Positions 35,759 through 45,526 of a stretch of 64,000 nucleotides of DNA are shown piece by piece (the first letter of the stretch is position 1; each line of letters begins with the position of its first letter). The translations under genes were made by a program, and so were the position numbers. The stretch is from positions 118,420-182,419 of the forward strand of contig NZ_PYIX02000004.1 of NCBI RefSeq assembly GCF_003024515.2, written 5' to 3'. A model generated the notes under the pieces. The model was not told the origin of the DNA, searched no databases, and saw only the letters and a program-made list of their open reading frames with translations. The DNA is from Acinetobacter sichuanensis. Its GTDB lineage: Bacteria > Pseudomonadota > Gammaproteobacteria > Pseudomonadales > Moraxellaceae.

Positions 35759-37594
35759 ATGTCAGATATTAAAACTCTCCGCAACATTGCGATCATTGCG
35801 CACGTTGACCATGGTAAAACAACTCTAGTAGATAAACTTTTACAACAATCAGGTGCCCTCGGTGACCGAGCGGGCGAGATTGAGCGTGTCATGGATTCAG
35901 GCGCTATCGAAAGTGAACGTGGTATTACTATTCTTGCAAAAAACACTGCAATCAAATGGTTAGATAAACGTACAGATACTGAATATCGTATTAACATCGT
36001 CGACACACCGGGACACGCGGACTTCGGTGGTGAAGTTGAACGTGTAATGTCGATGGTTGACTGTGTATTACTTCTTGTTGACTCACAAGAAGGTCCAATG
36101 CCACAAACTCGTTTCGTAACGCAAAAAGCGTTCGCAAGTGGTTTAAAACCAATTGTCATTATTAACAAAGTAGATAAGCCAAGTGCACGTCCAGATTGGG
36201 TAATCGATCAAGTATTCGACTTGTTTGATAATCTTGGTGGTACTGATGAACAATTAGATTTCCCAGTTGTTTATGCATCAGGTCTTCGTGGTGTGGCTGG
36301 TCCATCTCCAGAAGAACTTGCTGAAGATATGACACCATTGTTCCAAACCATCGTTGATATCGTTGAACCACCAGCAGTTGATGTTGATGGTCCATTCCAA
36401 ATGCAAATCTCATCACTTGATTACAACAGCTTCATGGGTGTAATTGGTGTAGGTCGTATTCAACGTGGTTCAGTGAAAACCAATACCCCTGTAACTGTAG
36501 TCGATAAAGACGGCAAAACACGTAACGGTCGTATCTTAAAAATCATGGGTTACCACGGTTTAGATCGTGTTGATGTTGATTCAGCACAAGCGGGTGATAT
36601 TGTATGTATTACTGGTTTAGATGCCTTAAACATTTCTGACACGATTTGTGATCCAAAAAATGTTGAAGCTTTAGCACCGTTATCTGTAGATGAACCTACA
36701 GTTTCGATGACTTTCCAAGTGAACAACTCTCCGTTTGCTGGTAAAGAAGGTAAATTTGTTACTTCACGTAACATTCGTGAACGTTTAGACCGTGAGTTAA
36801 TTCACAACGTTGCATTACGTGTTGAAGATACTGACAGTCCAGATAAATTCAAAGTTTCAGGTCGTGGTGAATTACATCTTTCAGTATTGATTGAAAACAT
36901 GCGCCGTGAAGGCTTCGAGATGGGTGTTTCTCGTCCTCAAGTGATCATGAAAGAAATTGATGGCGAAACTCAAGAACCATATGAGAACGTAACTTTTGAT
37001 GTTGATGAACAACATCAGGGTTCAGTTATGGAGCAAATGGGTAACCGTAAAGGTGAGTTGACAAATATGGAAGTAGACGGCAAAGGTCGTATCCGTATTG
37101 AAGCAACTGTTCCATCACGTGGTTTGATTGGTTTCCGTTCTGAATTCTTAACCATTACTTCTGGTACTGGTATCATGACTTCAAGCTTCTCGCATTATGG
37201 TCCTGCTAAAGCTGGTCAAGTTGCGAAACGTCAAAACGGTGTGTTGATCTCTATGGTTAACGGTACTTGTTTGGCATTTGCTTTATTCACATTACAAGAC
37301 CGTGGTCGTCTATTTGCTGAGCCACAGTTAGAAGTGTATGAGGGCATGATCGTGGGTATGAACTCACGTTCAGACGACATGACTGTAAACCCAACTAAAG
37401 CAAAACAGTTAACCAACATGCGTGCTTCTGGTACAGATGAAGCATTAACGTTAACACCTGCAATCAAATTCACGCTTGAACAAGCTTTAGAATTTATTGA
37501 AGATGACGAATTAGTTGAAGTTACACCTAAATCAGTTCGTATTCGTAAGAAATGGTTAACTGAAAATGATCGTAAACGTAATCGTGCAAAATAA
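35759..37594 (+). CDS. typA: Ribosome-associated GTPase TypA/BipA
   Basis: 611-residue translational GTPase. G1 AHVDHGKTT, switch II DTPGHADFGGEV, NKVDKPSARP (G4) and ASG (G5) in the N-terminal domain, followed by domain II, the EF-G-like III and V (GRGELHLSVLIENMRREG), and the BipA-specific C-terminal domain with KRQNGVLISMVNG and RIRKKWLTENDRKRN. It acts in 50S subunit assembly and stress growth. A TATAAT at 35721..35726 marks the promoter in the divergent region; a very strong terminator follows. Confidence 0.98.
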   Translation: MSDIKTLRNIAIIAHVDHGKTTLVDKLLQQSGALGDRAGEIERVMDSGAIESERGITILAKNTAIKWLDKRTDTEYRINIVDTPGHADFGGEVERVMSMVDCVLLLVDSQEGPMPQTRFVTQKAFASGLKPIVIINKVDKPSARPDWVIDQVFDLFDNLGGTDEQLDFPVVYASGLRGVAGPSPEELAEDMTPLFQTIVDIVEPPAVDVDGPFQMQISSLDYNSFMGVIGVGRIQRGSVKTNTPVTVVDKDGKTRNGRILKIMGYHGLDRVDVDSAQAGDIVCITGLDALNISDTICDPKNVEALAPLSVDEPTVSMTFQVNNSPFAGKEGKFVTSRNIRERLDRELIHNVALRVEDTDSPDKFKVSGRGELHLSVLIENMRREGFEMGVSRPQVIMKEIDGETQEPYENVTFDVDEQHQGSVMEQMGNRKGELTNMEVDGKGRIRIEATVPSRGLIGFRSEFLTITSGTGIMTSSFSHYGPAKAGQVAKRQNGVLISMVNGTCLAFALFTLQDRGRLFAEPQLEVYEGMIVGMNSRSDDMTVNPTKAKQLTNMRASGTDEALTLTPAIKFTLEQALEFIEDDELVEVTPKSVRIRKKWLTENDRKRNRAK

Positions 37595-37622
37595 TTTGTA
37601 ATCGAATTATGTAAGTTCAGAG

Positions 37623-37656
37623 ACCGCGATGTTGTTTACAACATCGCGGTTTTTTA
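37623..37656 (+). terminator. typA terminator
   Basis: ACCGCGATGTTG-TTTA-CAACATCGCGGTTTTTT, a 12-bp GC-rich stem with a T run. Confidence 0.95.
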
Positions 37657-37771
37657 TACAAAAAATAATTTGGTTTTTTAAGAAAACCAAGTAAATTAAG
37701 CGGAAATGTACATAGAAAAATAATGTATACTTTGTCACAAAAATAGGGTATTCCTGAGCAGGAGTTGTAAT

Positions 37772-38197
37772 ATGAGTATTGTCCAAGAATTTAAAGAGTT
37801 TGCTGTTAAAGGCAATATGATGGATATGGCGATCGGTGTGATCATCGGTGGTGCATTTGGTAAAATTATTGATTCATTAGTTAAAGATATTATTATGCCT
37901 TTAATTACTGTAATCACTGGTGGTGGAGTTGATTTTACACAGAAGTTTTTTGTGTTAGGTGATAATCCAAATAATTTACAATCTTTAGATGAGTTAACTA
38001 AAGCGGGTATTAACGTTTTAACTTATGGTAATTTTATTACAATATTTTTAAACTTCCTGATCTTGGCTTGGGTTGTTTTTTTATTGGTTAAATTTTTAAA
38101 TCGTATCCGTAAACCTGTTGAAGAAGCGCCTGCTGCAACACCAGAAGATATTGAATTATTACGTGAAATTCGTGATGAATTGAAAAAACGTCAATAA
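37772..38197 (+). CDS. mscL: Large-conductance mechanosensitive channel MscL
   Basis: 141-residue MscL: N-terminal helix [17 protein letters not shown]1 with [20 protein letters not shown] (the Gly/Ala-lined gate), a periplasmic loop, TM2 [21 protein letters not shown], and a charged C-terminal bundle helix ([15 protein letters not shown]). The pentameric channel opens on hypo-osmotic shock. TATACT at 37726..37731 is the probable -10; AGGAG lies ahead of the ATG. Length is normal. Confidence 0.97.
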   Translation: MSIVQEFKEFAVKGNMMDMAIGVIIGGAFGKIIDSLVKDIIMPLITVITGGGVDFTQKFFVLGDNPNNLQSLDELTKAGINVLTYGNFITIFLNFLILAWVVFLLVKFLNRIRKPVEEAPAATPEDIELLREIRDELKKRQ

Positions 38198-38209
38198 GAG
38201 AAGTTGAGT

Positions 38210-38240
38210 GGGAAACGACTTTATTAAAAAGCCGTTTCCT
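38210..38240 (+). terminator. Hairpin after mscL
   Basis: GGAAACG(A)CTTT ... AAAG(C)CGTTTCC, a long stem but with no clear T run after it. Probable terminator of mscL, with lower certainty. Confidence 0.55.
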
Positions 38241-38281
38241 GTTATACAATTTTATGACACATATGTTGAATATCTAAAACA

Positions 38282-39556
38282 TTATTTTATTTCTAAAAAT
38301 ATATTATTTTCTTGTGAGAATATTTCATAATGACCATCTGGGCTGATGATGGGTTGATGGATATTTCTCTTACATCTCATTTTAGAATGTTCACCTGAGT
38401 GCATTATAATTTCTATAGAGATTTTATATTGACCCAATGGAATATTTGCTAAGGAAAGCCCCGCATAACCTTTTGTACAAAAGTAAGATTTATCATAATT
38501 TACAAAGGCATCAGCATAATAATCTTTTGTTATAGATGGGCAATTACCTTTCGCTAAGTGTATTTTGATGTTTTGATGTGTGGATTCTAAATATAAAATA
38601 TAATCTAAGTCAGAATAATGCGCACATGCAATTCCTCTTAAAAAGAATATTCCTTCAATATGAAATTTTGATGCATGATCAAATTCAAGTTTTTTAATCT
38701 CAAAAATAGGTTCTTTGGTGATTTTAGCTTTCTTATTTAAATCATCCCCAAGCGTTATACTATTGAGAAAAGCGGGTGTCATATTAAATGCTAAACAATT
38801 AATAATACTTAAAATAAGAGGGGCATTAAAAAAAGTCACATCTGGGTGGGTACGAACTAAGGGTGATTTGGCTTCAATATAATTGAAATTACTATATTTA
38901 TTAAAAATGCCAATGAATGGTTTAATCTGATCTGCATGTAAATAATCTGATTCTGATGAAATTAGAAAAATATTTTTATCATAATTTTGGTCACTTAATA
39001 ATTCATTTAAAATTTTATGATCAAATGTCTTTAAATTGGCATCATTGACGACACCATTACACATAAACTTAGCACATGGTTTAACAAGATCTTGGGGAGC
39101 AAGTCCCCCCACAAAAGAGCCTGCTAAAAGTGTGGGCGCTGACATCACAATATTTTTAATATTATTTTTTATTCCATAATATAAAGCACTGGCTCCACCT
39201 TTAGAGCATCCCAGAAAAGTACAATGGTTTTTATCTATACCTAAAAAAGCTTGAACTTCTTGGATAAATAGGTTGACTGCATTTTCTAAACTATTATTTC
39301 CTAAAGGGTTTAGGTAGTAAGTAGCACAGTTGTTATGAAAAAAATCATCTTTAATCCATAAAATTGCGGCTCGACAAGATTTTTTTAAAGCATTTTGGAA
39401 ATCATAGTTAAAATCAGTGGTAGATCCAAAACCACTTAATACAATGATCAAGTGATTTGTATCATAAGATCGTGGTTTTAAAATATACTTAAATTCATAA
39501 CCTGAAAAATAAATTTTTTCTTCTTTGCCTGAACTGATGAACATAGAGTGAGACAT
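38282..39556 (-). CDS. Orphan alpha/beta serine hydrolase (Asp2-like)
   Basis: 424-residue protein. The N-terminal ~265 residues look like an alpha/beta hydrolase: strand LIIVLSGFGS, nucleophile elbow FLGCSKGGASALYYG (Ser in GCSKGG), acid candidate SSESDYLHADQI and catalytic His candidate VRTHPDVT. The C-terminal ~150 residues form a beta-rich domain (FHIEGIFFLRGI, IKIHLAKGNCP, LPLGQYKIS-like segment). The elbow GxSKGG recalls the Asp2 acetyltransferase/esterase family and capsule-linked hydrolases, so a glycan or polysaccharide acyl-ester activity is possible. The gene is clearly more AT-rich than mscL or mutM and stands alone between unrelated genes, suggesting acquisition. Confidence 0.75.
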   Translation of the reverse strand: MSHSMFISSGKEEKIYFSGYEFKYILKPRSYDTNHLIIVLSGFGSTTDFNYDFQNALKKSCRAAILWIKDDFFHNNCATYYLNPLGNNSLENAVNLFIQEVQAFLGIDKNHCTFLGCSKGGASALYYGIKNNIKNIVMSAPTLLAGSFVGGLAPQDLVKPCAKFMCNGVVNDANLKTFDHKILNELLSDQNYDKNIFLISSESDYLHADQIKPFIGIFNKYSNFNYIEAKSPLVRTHPDVTFFNAPLILSIINCLAFNMTPAFLNSITLGDDLNKKAKITKEPIFEIKKLEFDHASKFHIEGIFFLRGIACAHYSDLDYILYLESTHQNIKIHLAKGNCPSITKDYYADAFVNYDKSYFCTKGYAGLSLANIPLGQYKISIEIIMHSGEHSKMRCKRNIHQPIISPDGHYEIFSQENNIFLEIK

Positions 39557-39759
39557 TCTATAAATTTTTTGATCATAGCAAAATTTATATCAAAGATGTA
39601 TTGTTAACTAAGATATTAAAACCAAAGAATAAATTGACTATTTTTATCTTCGTTCAATAGTTTTATTGAGTTGTGGATTACAATAATTGCCATGAAAAGT
39701 CCCAATATTACTTAAATTCTGTGTACCATAAAATTTGCAGTTATTTTTAGGGAAAAAAG

Positions 39760-40383
39760 ATGCAAAGAAAACTGATTTTAAGTGTAATGATCTTAAGTTT
39801 ATTTGCATGTAGCAAACCTGAAAAAAATACAGTTGATCCTGAACTTGAGAAAATTCAACTACCTGAGCAAATTGAAAATACTAAAACGATGAGTCAAGGA
39901 CTCACTTTTGATGATATTCCCAATGAGAAAACGGTATATGAAACGATAGAAGCAAATAATATTGATGAAAATGAAGTTTTAATGAATATATTGCAAACAC
40001 AATTATTAAAAGACCAATTTGAATTATTTGAAAAGGAAAGTGGCAACGCATGGTCAGAAAATGATTGTCATCTGAATAAAATTATTCAAGTAAAAGGTCA
40101 AGGATTACGAACATATACCGCTAAAAGTAAGATTGGAATAGGAGATAAGAACAATATCTTCCCTGATTTTACTTTATTAGTCTTTGATTTTGATCATGAG
40201 CAACAGGCAATTCAGCATTTTGCAACCTTAGCATCAGCCGTGAGTTCAAATGGTTTTTGTAATGGCAAGGCACCTGAAAAAATTGTTAGACATCAAAATG
40301 AAATTTTTTATTTTACGACACGTGCTGAAATGTTTAGAACCTATATTAATCGTTATGCAGACTTTATTGAGCAGCAAAAATAA
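39760..40383 (+). CDS. Lipoprotein of unknown function
   Basis: 207-residue lipoprotein: short signal peptide MQRKLILSVMILSLFAC with the lipobox LFAC and acylated Cys17, followed by SKPEKN. The mature part is helical and acidic, with two Cys (in ENDCHLN and NGFCNGK) that may pair. No domain recognised. Convergent with ppiC, with an interposed palindrome at 40405..40427. Confidence 0.75.
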   Translation: MQRKLILSVMILSLFACSKPEKNTVDPELEKIQLPEQIENTKTMSQGLTFDDIPNEKTVYETIEANNIDENEVLMNILQTQLLKDQFELFEKESGNAWSENDCHLNKIIQVKGQGLRTYTAKSKIGIGDKNNIFPDFTLLVFDFDHEQQAIQHFATLASAVSSNGFCNGKAPEKIVRHQNEIFYFTTRAEMFRTYINRYADFIEQQK

Positions 40384-40404
40384 AAGAGTGCATCGTTGTA
40401 TGAG

Positions 40405-40427
40405 GAATGGATTTTAAAAATCCATTC
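40405..40427. terminator. Palindrome between convergent genes
   Basis: GAATGGATTTT and AAAATCCATTC nearly complementary arms overlapping the ppiC stop codon. A plausible bidirectional transcription end, but T runs are short. Confidence 0.45.
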
Positions 40428-40698
40428 GAAATTTTATTTCTAATAAATGAAAACCAAATTGGCTTTTGATTGGACCATGAAGTTCACGTTCAGCCAAACT
40501 AAAAACAGCTTTGTCGATAGGTGCAACTAAATCACCTTTTTTAACTTCACCTAATTCACCGCCTTTTTTGGCTGATGGGCAGGTTGAATGCTGTTTAGCA
40601 ATTTTTGCAAAGTCAGCACCATCTTGAATTTTTTGTTTTAATTGTTGGGCTAAATCTTTATCTTTGACCAAAATATGTCGAGCAATTGCAGTTTTCAT
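40414..40698 (-). CDS. ppiC: Parvulin-type peptidyl-prolyl isomerase
   Basis: 94-residue parvulin domain protein with no signal peptide, so cytoplasmic, as E. coli PpiC (93 residues). Motifs: ARHILVKD (first strand, His), FAKIAKQHSTCPSAKKGGELG, and the C-terminal GPIKSQFGFHLLEI with the active-site His. It isomerises X-Pro bonds. Its ATG overlaps the mutM stop (ATGA, four bases), so translation is coupled to mutM. Confidence 0.93.
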   Translation of the reverse strand: MKTAIARHILVKDKDLAQQLKQKIQDGADFAKIAKQHSTCPSAKKGGELGEVKKGDLVAPIDKAVFSLAERELHGPIKSQFGFHLLEIKFRMDF

Positions 40699-41546
40699 TG
40701 GGATTTACCTTTTAAGGATGGCTTGGTCACAGAAGTTTTCTTTAATGGCTGGCACTGTGGACAGAATACACTGGCACGTTGTCCAAGTTTTAAATTTTCT
40801 AAAGTTGTTTCACAGTTTACGCACATTTCGCCTGCACGACCATATGCTAATAGGGTTTGTTGAAAATAGCCATTTTCTCCCATCGCATTACTATAATCAC
40901 GTAAGGTCGAACCACCTAACTCAATCGCTTGCTTTAAAATACGTTTAATTTCAATGACTAAATTTTCAATTTGTACTGCTGAAAGATCTTTGGCTGCTTG
41001 TGCTGGATGAATGCCTAAGTTAAATAAACTTTCAGTTGCATAAATATTACCGACACCAACAACAACATGATTATCCATGATTGCGACTTTGATTGCTGTT
41101 TGTTTGTTTGTTAATTTTTTTATCAAATAATCTGCATTAAATTCGTTACTTAATGGTTCAGGTCCTAAAGGATCAATTAATTTATTTTGAGAATGTTCAT
41201 CTAACCAAAGAATACAACCAAAACGACGTGGGTCATGATAACGCAATTGAATATCTTCAAATTGGATAATTAAATGGTCATGTTTACGTAATTCTTCATG
41301 TGATTCACATAAGCGAAAACTACCTGACATTCCTAAATGCCATAGCATGGTGTCGTGTTCAAACTGAGCAAAAATATATTTAGATCTGCGTGTCAGTTGA
41401 ACAAGTTTTTGTCCAACTAATTTGTCCAGATCATTTGGTATAGCCCAACGGAGGCGAGATTCGCGAACCTGTACTGACATTACTTTTTGATCTAGTAATG
41501 GAAAAAGACTGCTTTTAGTGGTCTCGACTTCAGGTAATTCAGGCAT
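40695..41546 (-). CDS. mutM: Formamidopyrimidine-DNA glycosylase MutM (Fpg)
   Basis: 283-residue bifunctional DNA glycosylase/AP lyase removing 8-oxoguanine and Fapy lesions. The N-terminus MPELPEVET supplies catalytic Pro2 and Glu3; the Lys of the beta-turn is in LTRRSKYIF; the helix-two-turn-helix is near VGNIYATESLF; the C-terminal zinc finger is CVNCETTL ... CPQC. Its length is slightly longer than the usual 270, owing to a basic tail (KKTSVTKPSLKGKSQ). Four-base overlap with ppiC downstream. Confidence 0.97.
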   Translation of the reverse strand: MPELPEVETTKSSLFPLLDQKVMSVQVRESRLRWAIPNDLDKLVGQKLVQLTRRSKYIFAQFEHDTMLWHLGMSGSFRLCESHEELRKHDHLIIQFEDIQLRYHDPRRFGCILWLDEHSQNKLIDPLGPEPLSNEFNADYLIKKLTNKQTAIKVAIMDNHVVVGVGNIYATESLFNLGIHPAQAAKDLSAVQIENLVIEIKRILKQAIELGGSTLRDYSNAMGENGYFQQTLLAYGRAGEMCVNCETTLENLKLGQRASVFCPQCQPLKKTSVTKPSLKGKSQ

Positions 41547-41855
41547 TTTTCTCTCAAATGTAGCGTAAGCATCCTGATGAATATGGTAGTGAAATTCGAT
41601 TTTTCAAGCACTTTGTAAATGTTGTGGCAAAGATAAAATGTTTATTGATAAAAAAAAGTTGGTTGACTAATAAAAATTATCATCTAGTAAAGTTTTAAAA
41701 AAATATGTAATTTTCACGTAATTAAATTGTAAATAAATATGTTGAGCTCTTTTGTTACATAAAGATTAAGTTAAATTTAAATGAGAAATTTCACATATTT
41801 AAATTGAGTTGATGATCTTATTTGTATAGAGCACCTTTAACATTTAGGCTCTACT
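41547..41855. other. Spacer between mutM and the OprB-type porin
   Basis: Divergent AT-rich spacer that must contain promoters for mutM and the porin. No operator, hairpin or RNA gene that I can support. Confidence 0.5.
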
Positions 41856-43127
41856 ATGAAAAATTTTGTATTTCCACTTTTGACAATTTCCATAACAACA
41901 TGGTTCTCAGCCGCTCATGCTGATACTGCGTTTGATCTTCATGGGAAAACCTTAACAGGGGATTGGGGTGGTCAACGAACTGAATGGGCAGAACAAGGCA
42001 TTAAATTTGATGCCAATATTGCATTAGATAGTTCCTACTTGGCTGATGGTGGCTATGATGCACATCAATCTCCTACATTTGCGAGTCAGTATTGGCTAGG
42101 TACAACTTTAGATTTGGATAAATTGGCAGGTTGGTCAAACACTACAGTGCGAGCAGTTGTAACTGCACGCCAAGGTCAAGGTACAACAGTCGAAGGTATT
42201 CAAGATGCGAGTGCGCCGCAATGGGCAAACTCACAAGCCAATTGGGGGAGAGGAAATTCAGGTAGCCGTTTAAGTGAATTATCCATTGAAAAGAATTTTC
42301 CTGAACAAGGCATTAATGTCAAAGTTGGACGTATGGGCTTAGGTTCAGACTTCAATGTTATGGCGTGTGACTTTCAAGGCAATGCATTTTGTGCAGCACA
42401 AATGGGTAAATGGCAAGGTAAGCTTTGGTATAACACACCTGTATCACAATGGGGTGGACGAGTGAAATATCAGGTTCAACCTGACCTGTTTGCTCAAGTT
42501 GGGGTGTATGAATATAACCCTGAAAATGCTTTGGAGCGTCAAGGTTGGAATCTGGATACCAAAAATGCAGATGGCGTCAATATCCTTACGGAAGTTGTCT
42601 GGTCACCTAAACACGCAATTCATGATTTAGCAGGAAGTTATCGAGCAGGTTTATTATATAACACAGCGGATGATGCAAAAAATCAATATGATGTTGCATA
42701 TTCGGCAGGCTCAAGAGAGCAAGATCGTAGTTATGGTGCATGGTTGAGCTTCGATCAGCAACTGACTTCAGCAGGCGAAGGACGCCGTGGCTTACATAGT
42801 TTTGGTAACTTTACTTTTCACGATAAAACAACGACACAAGTTGATAATTCACAACAATTAGGCTTGAAATATATTGGCTTATTTGAGGGGCAACCTAATG
42901 ATATTTTAGGTTTAGGAGTGAATCGTGTACATGTCAATGATCGTTTTCGTGATACCAAAGCGGTGTTAAATAAAAGTACAGAATATAATATTGAATTGAA
43001 CTATTCTTACTATCCAACAGCATGGTTTATGTTACGCCCTTTAGTGCAATATGTCGTGTATCCCGGTGCTACGGATCAGGTAGATAATGCTTTGGTACTC
43101 GGATTATCAAGTAAAGTCATTTTTTAA
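41856..43127 (+). CDS. Carbohydrate-type porin (OprB family)
   Basis: 423-residue outer-membrane protein: signal peptide (FVFPLLTISITTWFSAAHA), then LTGDWGGQRTEWAEQGIKF, the N-terminal hallmark of OprB, and a barrel with alternating strands ending in SSKVIF with a terminal Phe. Members admit sugars or small organic acids across the outer membrane. Substrate unknown; no sugar-catabolic genes are adjacent. Single gene with a strong hairpin after it. Confidence 0.9.
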   Translation: MKNFVFPLLTISITTWFSAAHADTAFDLHGKTLTGDWGGQRTEWAEQGIKFDANIALDSSYLADGGYDAHQSPTFASQYWLGTTLDLDKLAGWSNTTVRAVVTARQGQGTTVEGIQDASAPQWANSQANWGRGNSGSRLSELSIEKNFPEQGINVKVGRMGLGSDFNVMACDFQGNAFCAAQMGKWQGKLWYNTPVSQWGGRVKYQVQPDLFAQVGVYEYNPENALERQGWNLDTKNADGVNILTEVVWSPKHAIHDLAGSYRAGLLYNTADDAKNQYDVAYSAGSREQDRSYGAWLSFDQQLTSAGEGRRGLHSFGNFTFHDKTTTQVDNSQQLGLKYIGLFEGQPNDILGLGVNRVHVNDRFRDTKAVLNKSTEYNIELNYSYYPTAWFMLRPLVQYVVYPGATDQVDNALVLGLSSKVIF

Positions 43128-43138
43128 AAATAGATGAT

Positions 43139-43182
43139 GATTTGAAATAGAATATATTTCATTCTATTTCAAATCTTCTTTT
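43139..43182 (+). terminator. Terminator of the porin gene
   Basis: GATTTGAAATAGAAT-N7-ATTCTATTTCAAATC, a 15-bp perfect stem followed by TTCTTTTT. Confidence 0.88.
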
Positions 43183-43312
43183 TGTAAAAATTAATCGATA
43201 AAAATATGATGTTCTTAGGTCATGTATTTATTGTTTTTCTATTTATTTGAGCAGTGCAGTTAGTGAAATTAAAGTGTAAAAAGATAGCTTAAAACTAAAA
43301 CAGGAGTTTAAT

Positions 43313-44425
43313 GTGTCCTTATTATTTCAACCAATTCAGTTTGGGCAACTACAACTGAGTAATAAAATCGTGATTGCTCCAATGTGTCAATATTCGGCAA
43401 CAGATCAAGGTAATGTGACCTATTGGCATGAACAACAATGGGCAAATTATGCTTTATCGGGTGCTGGACTCTGTATTGTTGAAGCGACTGCTGTACAGGC
43501 GGAAGGGCGTATTAGCTATGCTGATTTAGGGTTATGGAATGATAAACAACGAGATCAAATTCAGACACTTTTACAGAAAGTAAAACAGTTATCACCGATG
43601 CCCTTTGCAGTACAGTTAGCACATGCAGGGCGTAAAGCCTCTACTGATAAGCCTTGGCAGGGTAAAGGGCAGTTAGCCCCAGCAGATCCGCAAGGGTGGC
43701 AAACTGTTTCTGCAAGTGAGCTTGCTTTTAATGAGCGAGATGTAAAACCTCATGCTTTAACATCAGATGAAATTCAACGCATTATTATCGATTTTGCTGA
43801 AGCGGCAAAACGTGCTGTAGATGCAGGATTTGAATTAATTGAAATTCATGCAGCACATGGTTACTTGTTACATCAATTTATGTCGCCATTATCAAACGTA
43901 CGTACAGATGAATACGGAGGCAGTTTTGAAAATCGTATTCGCTTAACTTTAGAAGTATTGAGTGCAATAAAAGCTGCTTTACCGCATGATTTTCCTGTGG
44001 GAGTCCGTATTTCAGCGACAGATTGGATGGATGAAGAGGGTGGTTGGAATCTTGAGTCTAGTATAGGGCTTGCAAAAGCTTTGCAACAACTAGGTGCAGT
44101 TTATATACATGTTTCATCAGGTGGCTTACATGTGCAGCAAAAAATTAAAATCGGCGTCAATTACCAAGTGCCTTTTGCAGCCGAAATTAAAAAACATGTC
44201 ACTATTCCTGTAATTGCTGTCGGTTTGATTACTGAGCCAGAACAAGCAGAAGAGATATTAGCCAAAAATGAAGCAGATGCGATCGGATTGGCACGAGCAA
44301 TTTTATATGAACCACGTTGGCCATGGCATGCAGCAGCAGCTTTGGGTGAACAAATTGAAATAGCGCCACAGTATTTACGTTGTCAGCCGCATACACTGAA
44401 AAATTTATTGATTCAATTTAAGTAA
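43313..44425 (+). CDS. NADH:flavin oxidoreductase, old yellow enzyme (YqjM/NamA type)
   Basis: 370-residue FMN ene-reductase. Motifs: IAPMCQYSA (YqjM-type Cys), LAHAGRKAS, GFELIEIHAAHGYLLHQFMSPLSN with the His pair, RTDEYGGSFENR and IGLARAILYEPRWPWHAA. It reduces activated C=C bonds of enones and similar compounds with NAD(P)H. GTG at 43313 is the start, with AGGAG six bases before. It precedes an AEC-family transporter on the same strand, 93 bases apart; a functional link is possible but unproven. Confidence 0.94.
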   Translation: MSLLFQPIQFGQLQLSNKIVIAPMCQYSATDQGNVTYWHEQQWANYALSGAGLCIVEATAVQAEGRISYADLGLWNDKQRDQIQTLLQKVKQLSPMPFAVQLAHAGRKASTDKPWQGKGQLAPADPQGWQTVSASELAFNERDVKPHALTSDEIQRIIIDFAEAAKRAVDAGFELIEIHAAHGYLLHQFMSPLSNVRTDEYGGSFENRIRLTLEVLSAIKAALPHDFPVGVRISATDWMDEEGGWNLESSIGLAKALQQLGAVYIHVSSGGLHVQQKIKIGVNYQVPFAAEIKKHVTIPVIAVGLITEPEQAEEILAKNEADAIGLARAILYEPRWPWHAAAALGEQIEIAPQYLRCQPHTLKNLLIQFK

Positions 44426-44518
44426 AATATTATGCCATATCGGTATTTAAGTTTTTGAGAGATATATTTTAGGATATATTTCTCTTTTATTTACCATGCG
44501 GAAAAAGGACTTGCCATA

Positions 44519-45445
44519 ATGGTATTTAATGTACTCTTGCCTATTTTTATTTTGCTTTTTTTAGGATATTTGAGTGTAAAAATTAGTTTAATTAATAAAG
44601 AGCAGATTTCAGCTTTAAGTGCTTTTGTTATTCGTATTTCATTACCAGCATTGCTGTTGGTTGCGTTGGCATCTAAGGATTTGCATGAAATTTGGTATCC
44701 TTCATATTTTTTTGTTTATGCTGGGGTGTCTTTTGTTTTATATCTACTTGTTTTTTTAGTTTTTTATTATGTTTTTAAACATAAATTTAGTCATTCAGCC
44801 GTCTTTGCAATGGGTGGCGCAATGTCTAATACAGGTTTTATTGGTACCGCAATCTTAACTTTGTTGATGGGAAATCAGGCAACGATCTATATTTCTTTAA
44901 CGTTAATTGTGGAAAATGTCATTATTGTTACGATGGTTTTAGCTTTAGCTGAGGCAGGTTTACAACAACAGAAAAATATTGCACTGCTCTTGCGACAAAC
45001 GTTACTAAAGTTATTGAAAAATCCTGTGATTTTGTCTGTTTTATTAGGTTTAAGTTTGGCATTTTTACAGGTTAAATTACCCACCCAATTACATCAAGCC
45101 CTAGATTTACTTGGTAAGACCGCATCACCTATTGCACTTTTTGTGATTGGTGGTGGTTTGGTTGGCTTATCCATTGAAAAAATTGATATGGAAAGTATGT
45201 TCTTGGTTTTTGCAAAAATGATTATGATGCCTGTAGCAGTATTTACAGGATTATCCTTGCTGCCAAATGTCAGTAAAGAAATGCTCTATGCAGGAACAAT
45301 TATTGCTGCTCTACCTATGCCTGCTGCATTTGCTATTTTTTCCCAAGCTTATCATTTAGATGATCGAAAAACGCTAACGCCGTTGATGATCAGTACATTT
45401 TTAGGTTTTGCAATCATTAGTATGTTGATTGCATTATGGTGGTGA
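44519..45445 (+). CDS. AEC-family transporter
   Basis: 308-residue membrane protein of the auxin efflux carrier family, with about ten helices. Typical features: the N-terminal helix VLLPIFILLFLGYLSVK, the GGAMSNTGFIGTAIL stretch in the discontinuous TM region, PIALFVIGGGLVGL, and the C-terminal LPMPAAFAIFSQAY. Members move organic acids or unknown anions. No dedicated substrate clue nearby other than the ene-reductase upstream. Terminator follows. Confidence 0.9.
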   Translation: MVFNVLLPIFILLFLGYLSVKISLINKEQISALSAFVIRISLPALLLVALASKDLHEIWYPSYFFVYAGVSFVLYLLVFLVFYYVFKHKFSHSAVFAMGGAMSNTGFIGTAILTLLMGNQATIYISLTLIVENVIIVTMVLALAEAGLQQQKNIALLLRQTLLKLLKNPVILSVLLGLSLAFLQVKLPTQLHQALDLLGKTASPIALFVIGGGLVGLSIEKIDMESMFLVFAKMIMMPVAVFTGLSLLPNVSKEMLYAGTIIAALPMPAAFAIFSQAYHLDDRKTLTPLMISTFLGFAIISMLIALWW

Positions 45446-45487
45446 GAGCGTAGTACGCTATACACATTTAGATATGAGATTTGAAAA

Positions 45488-45518
45488 AATAAAAAACCTC
45501 ACAGGAGAGGTTTTTTTA
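45488..45518. terminator. Bidirectional terminator between the AEC transporter and hemJ
   Basis: AAAAACCTC-ACAGGA-GAGGTTTTTTT with A and T runs on both sides. Confidence 0.88.
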
Positions 45519-45526
45519 TCATGAAT

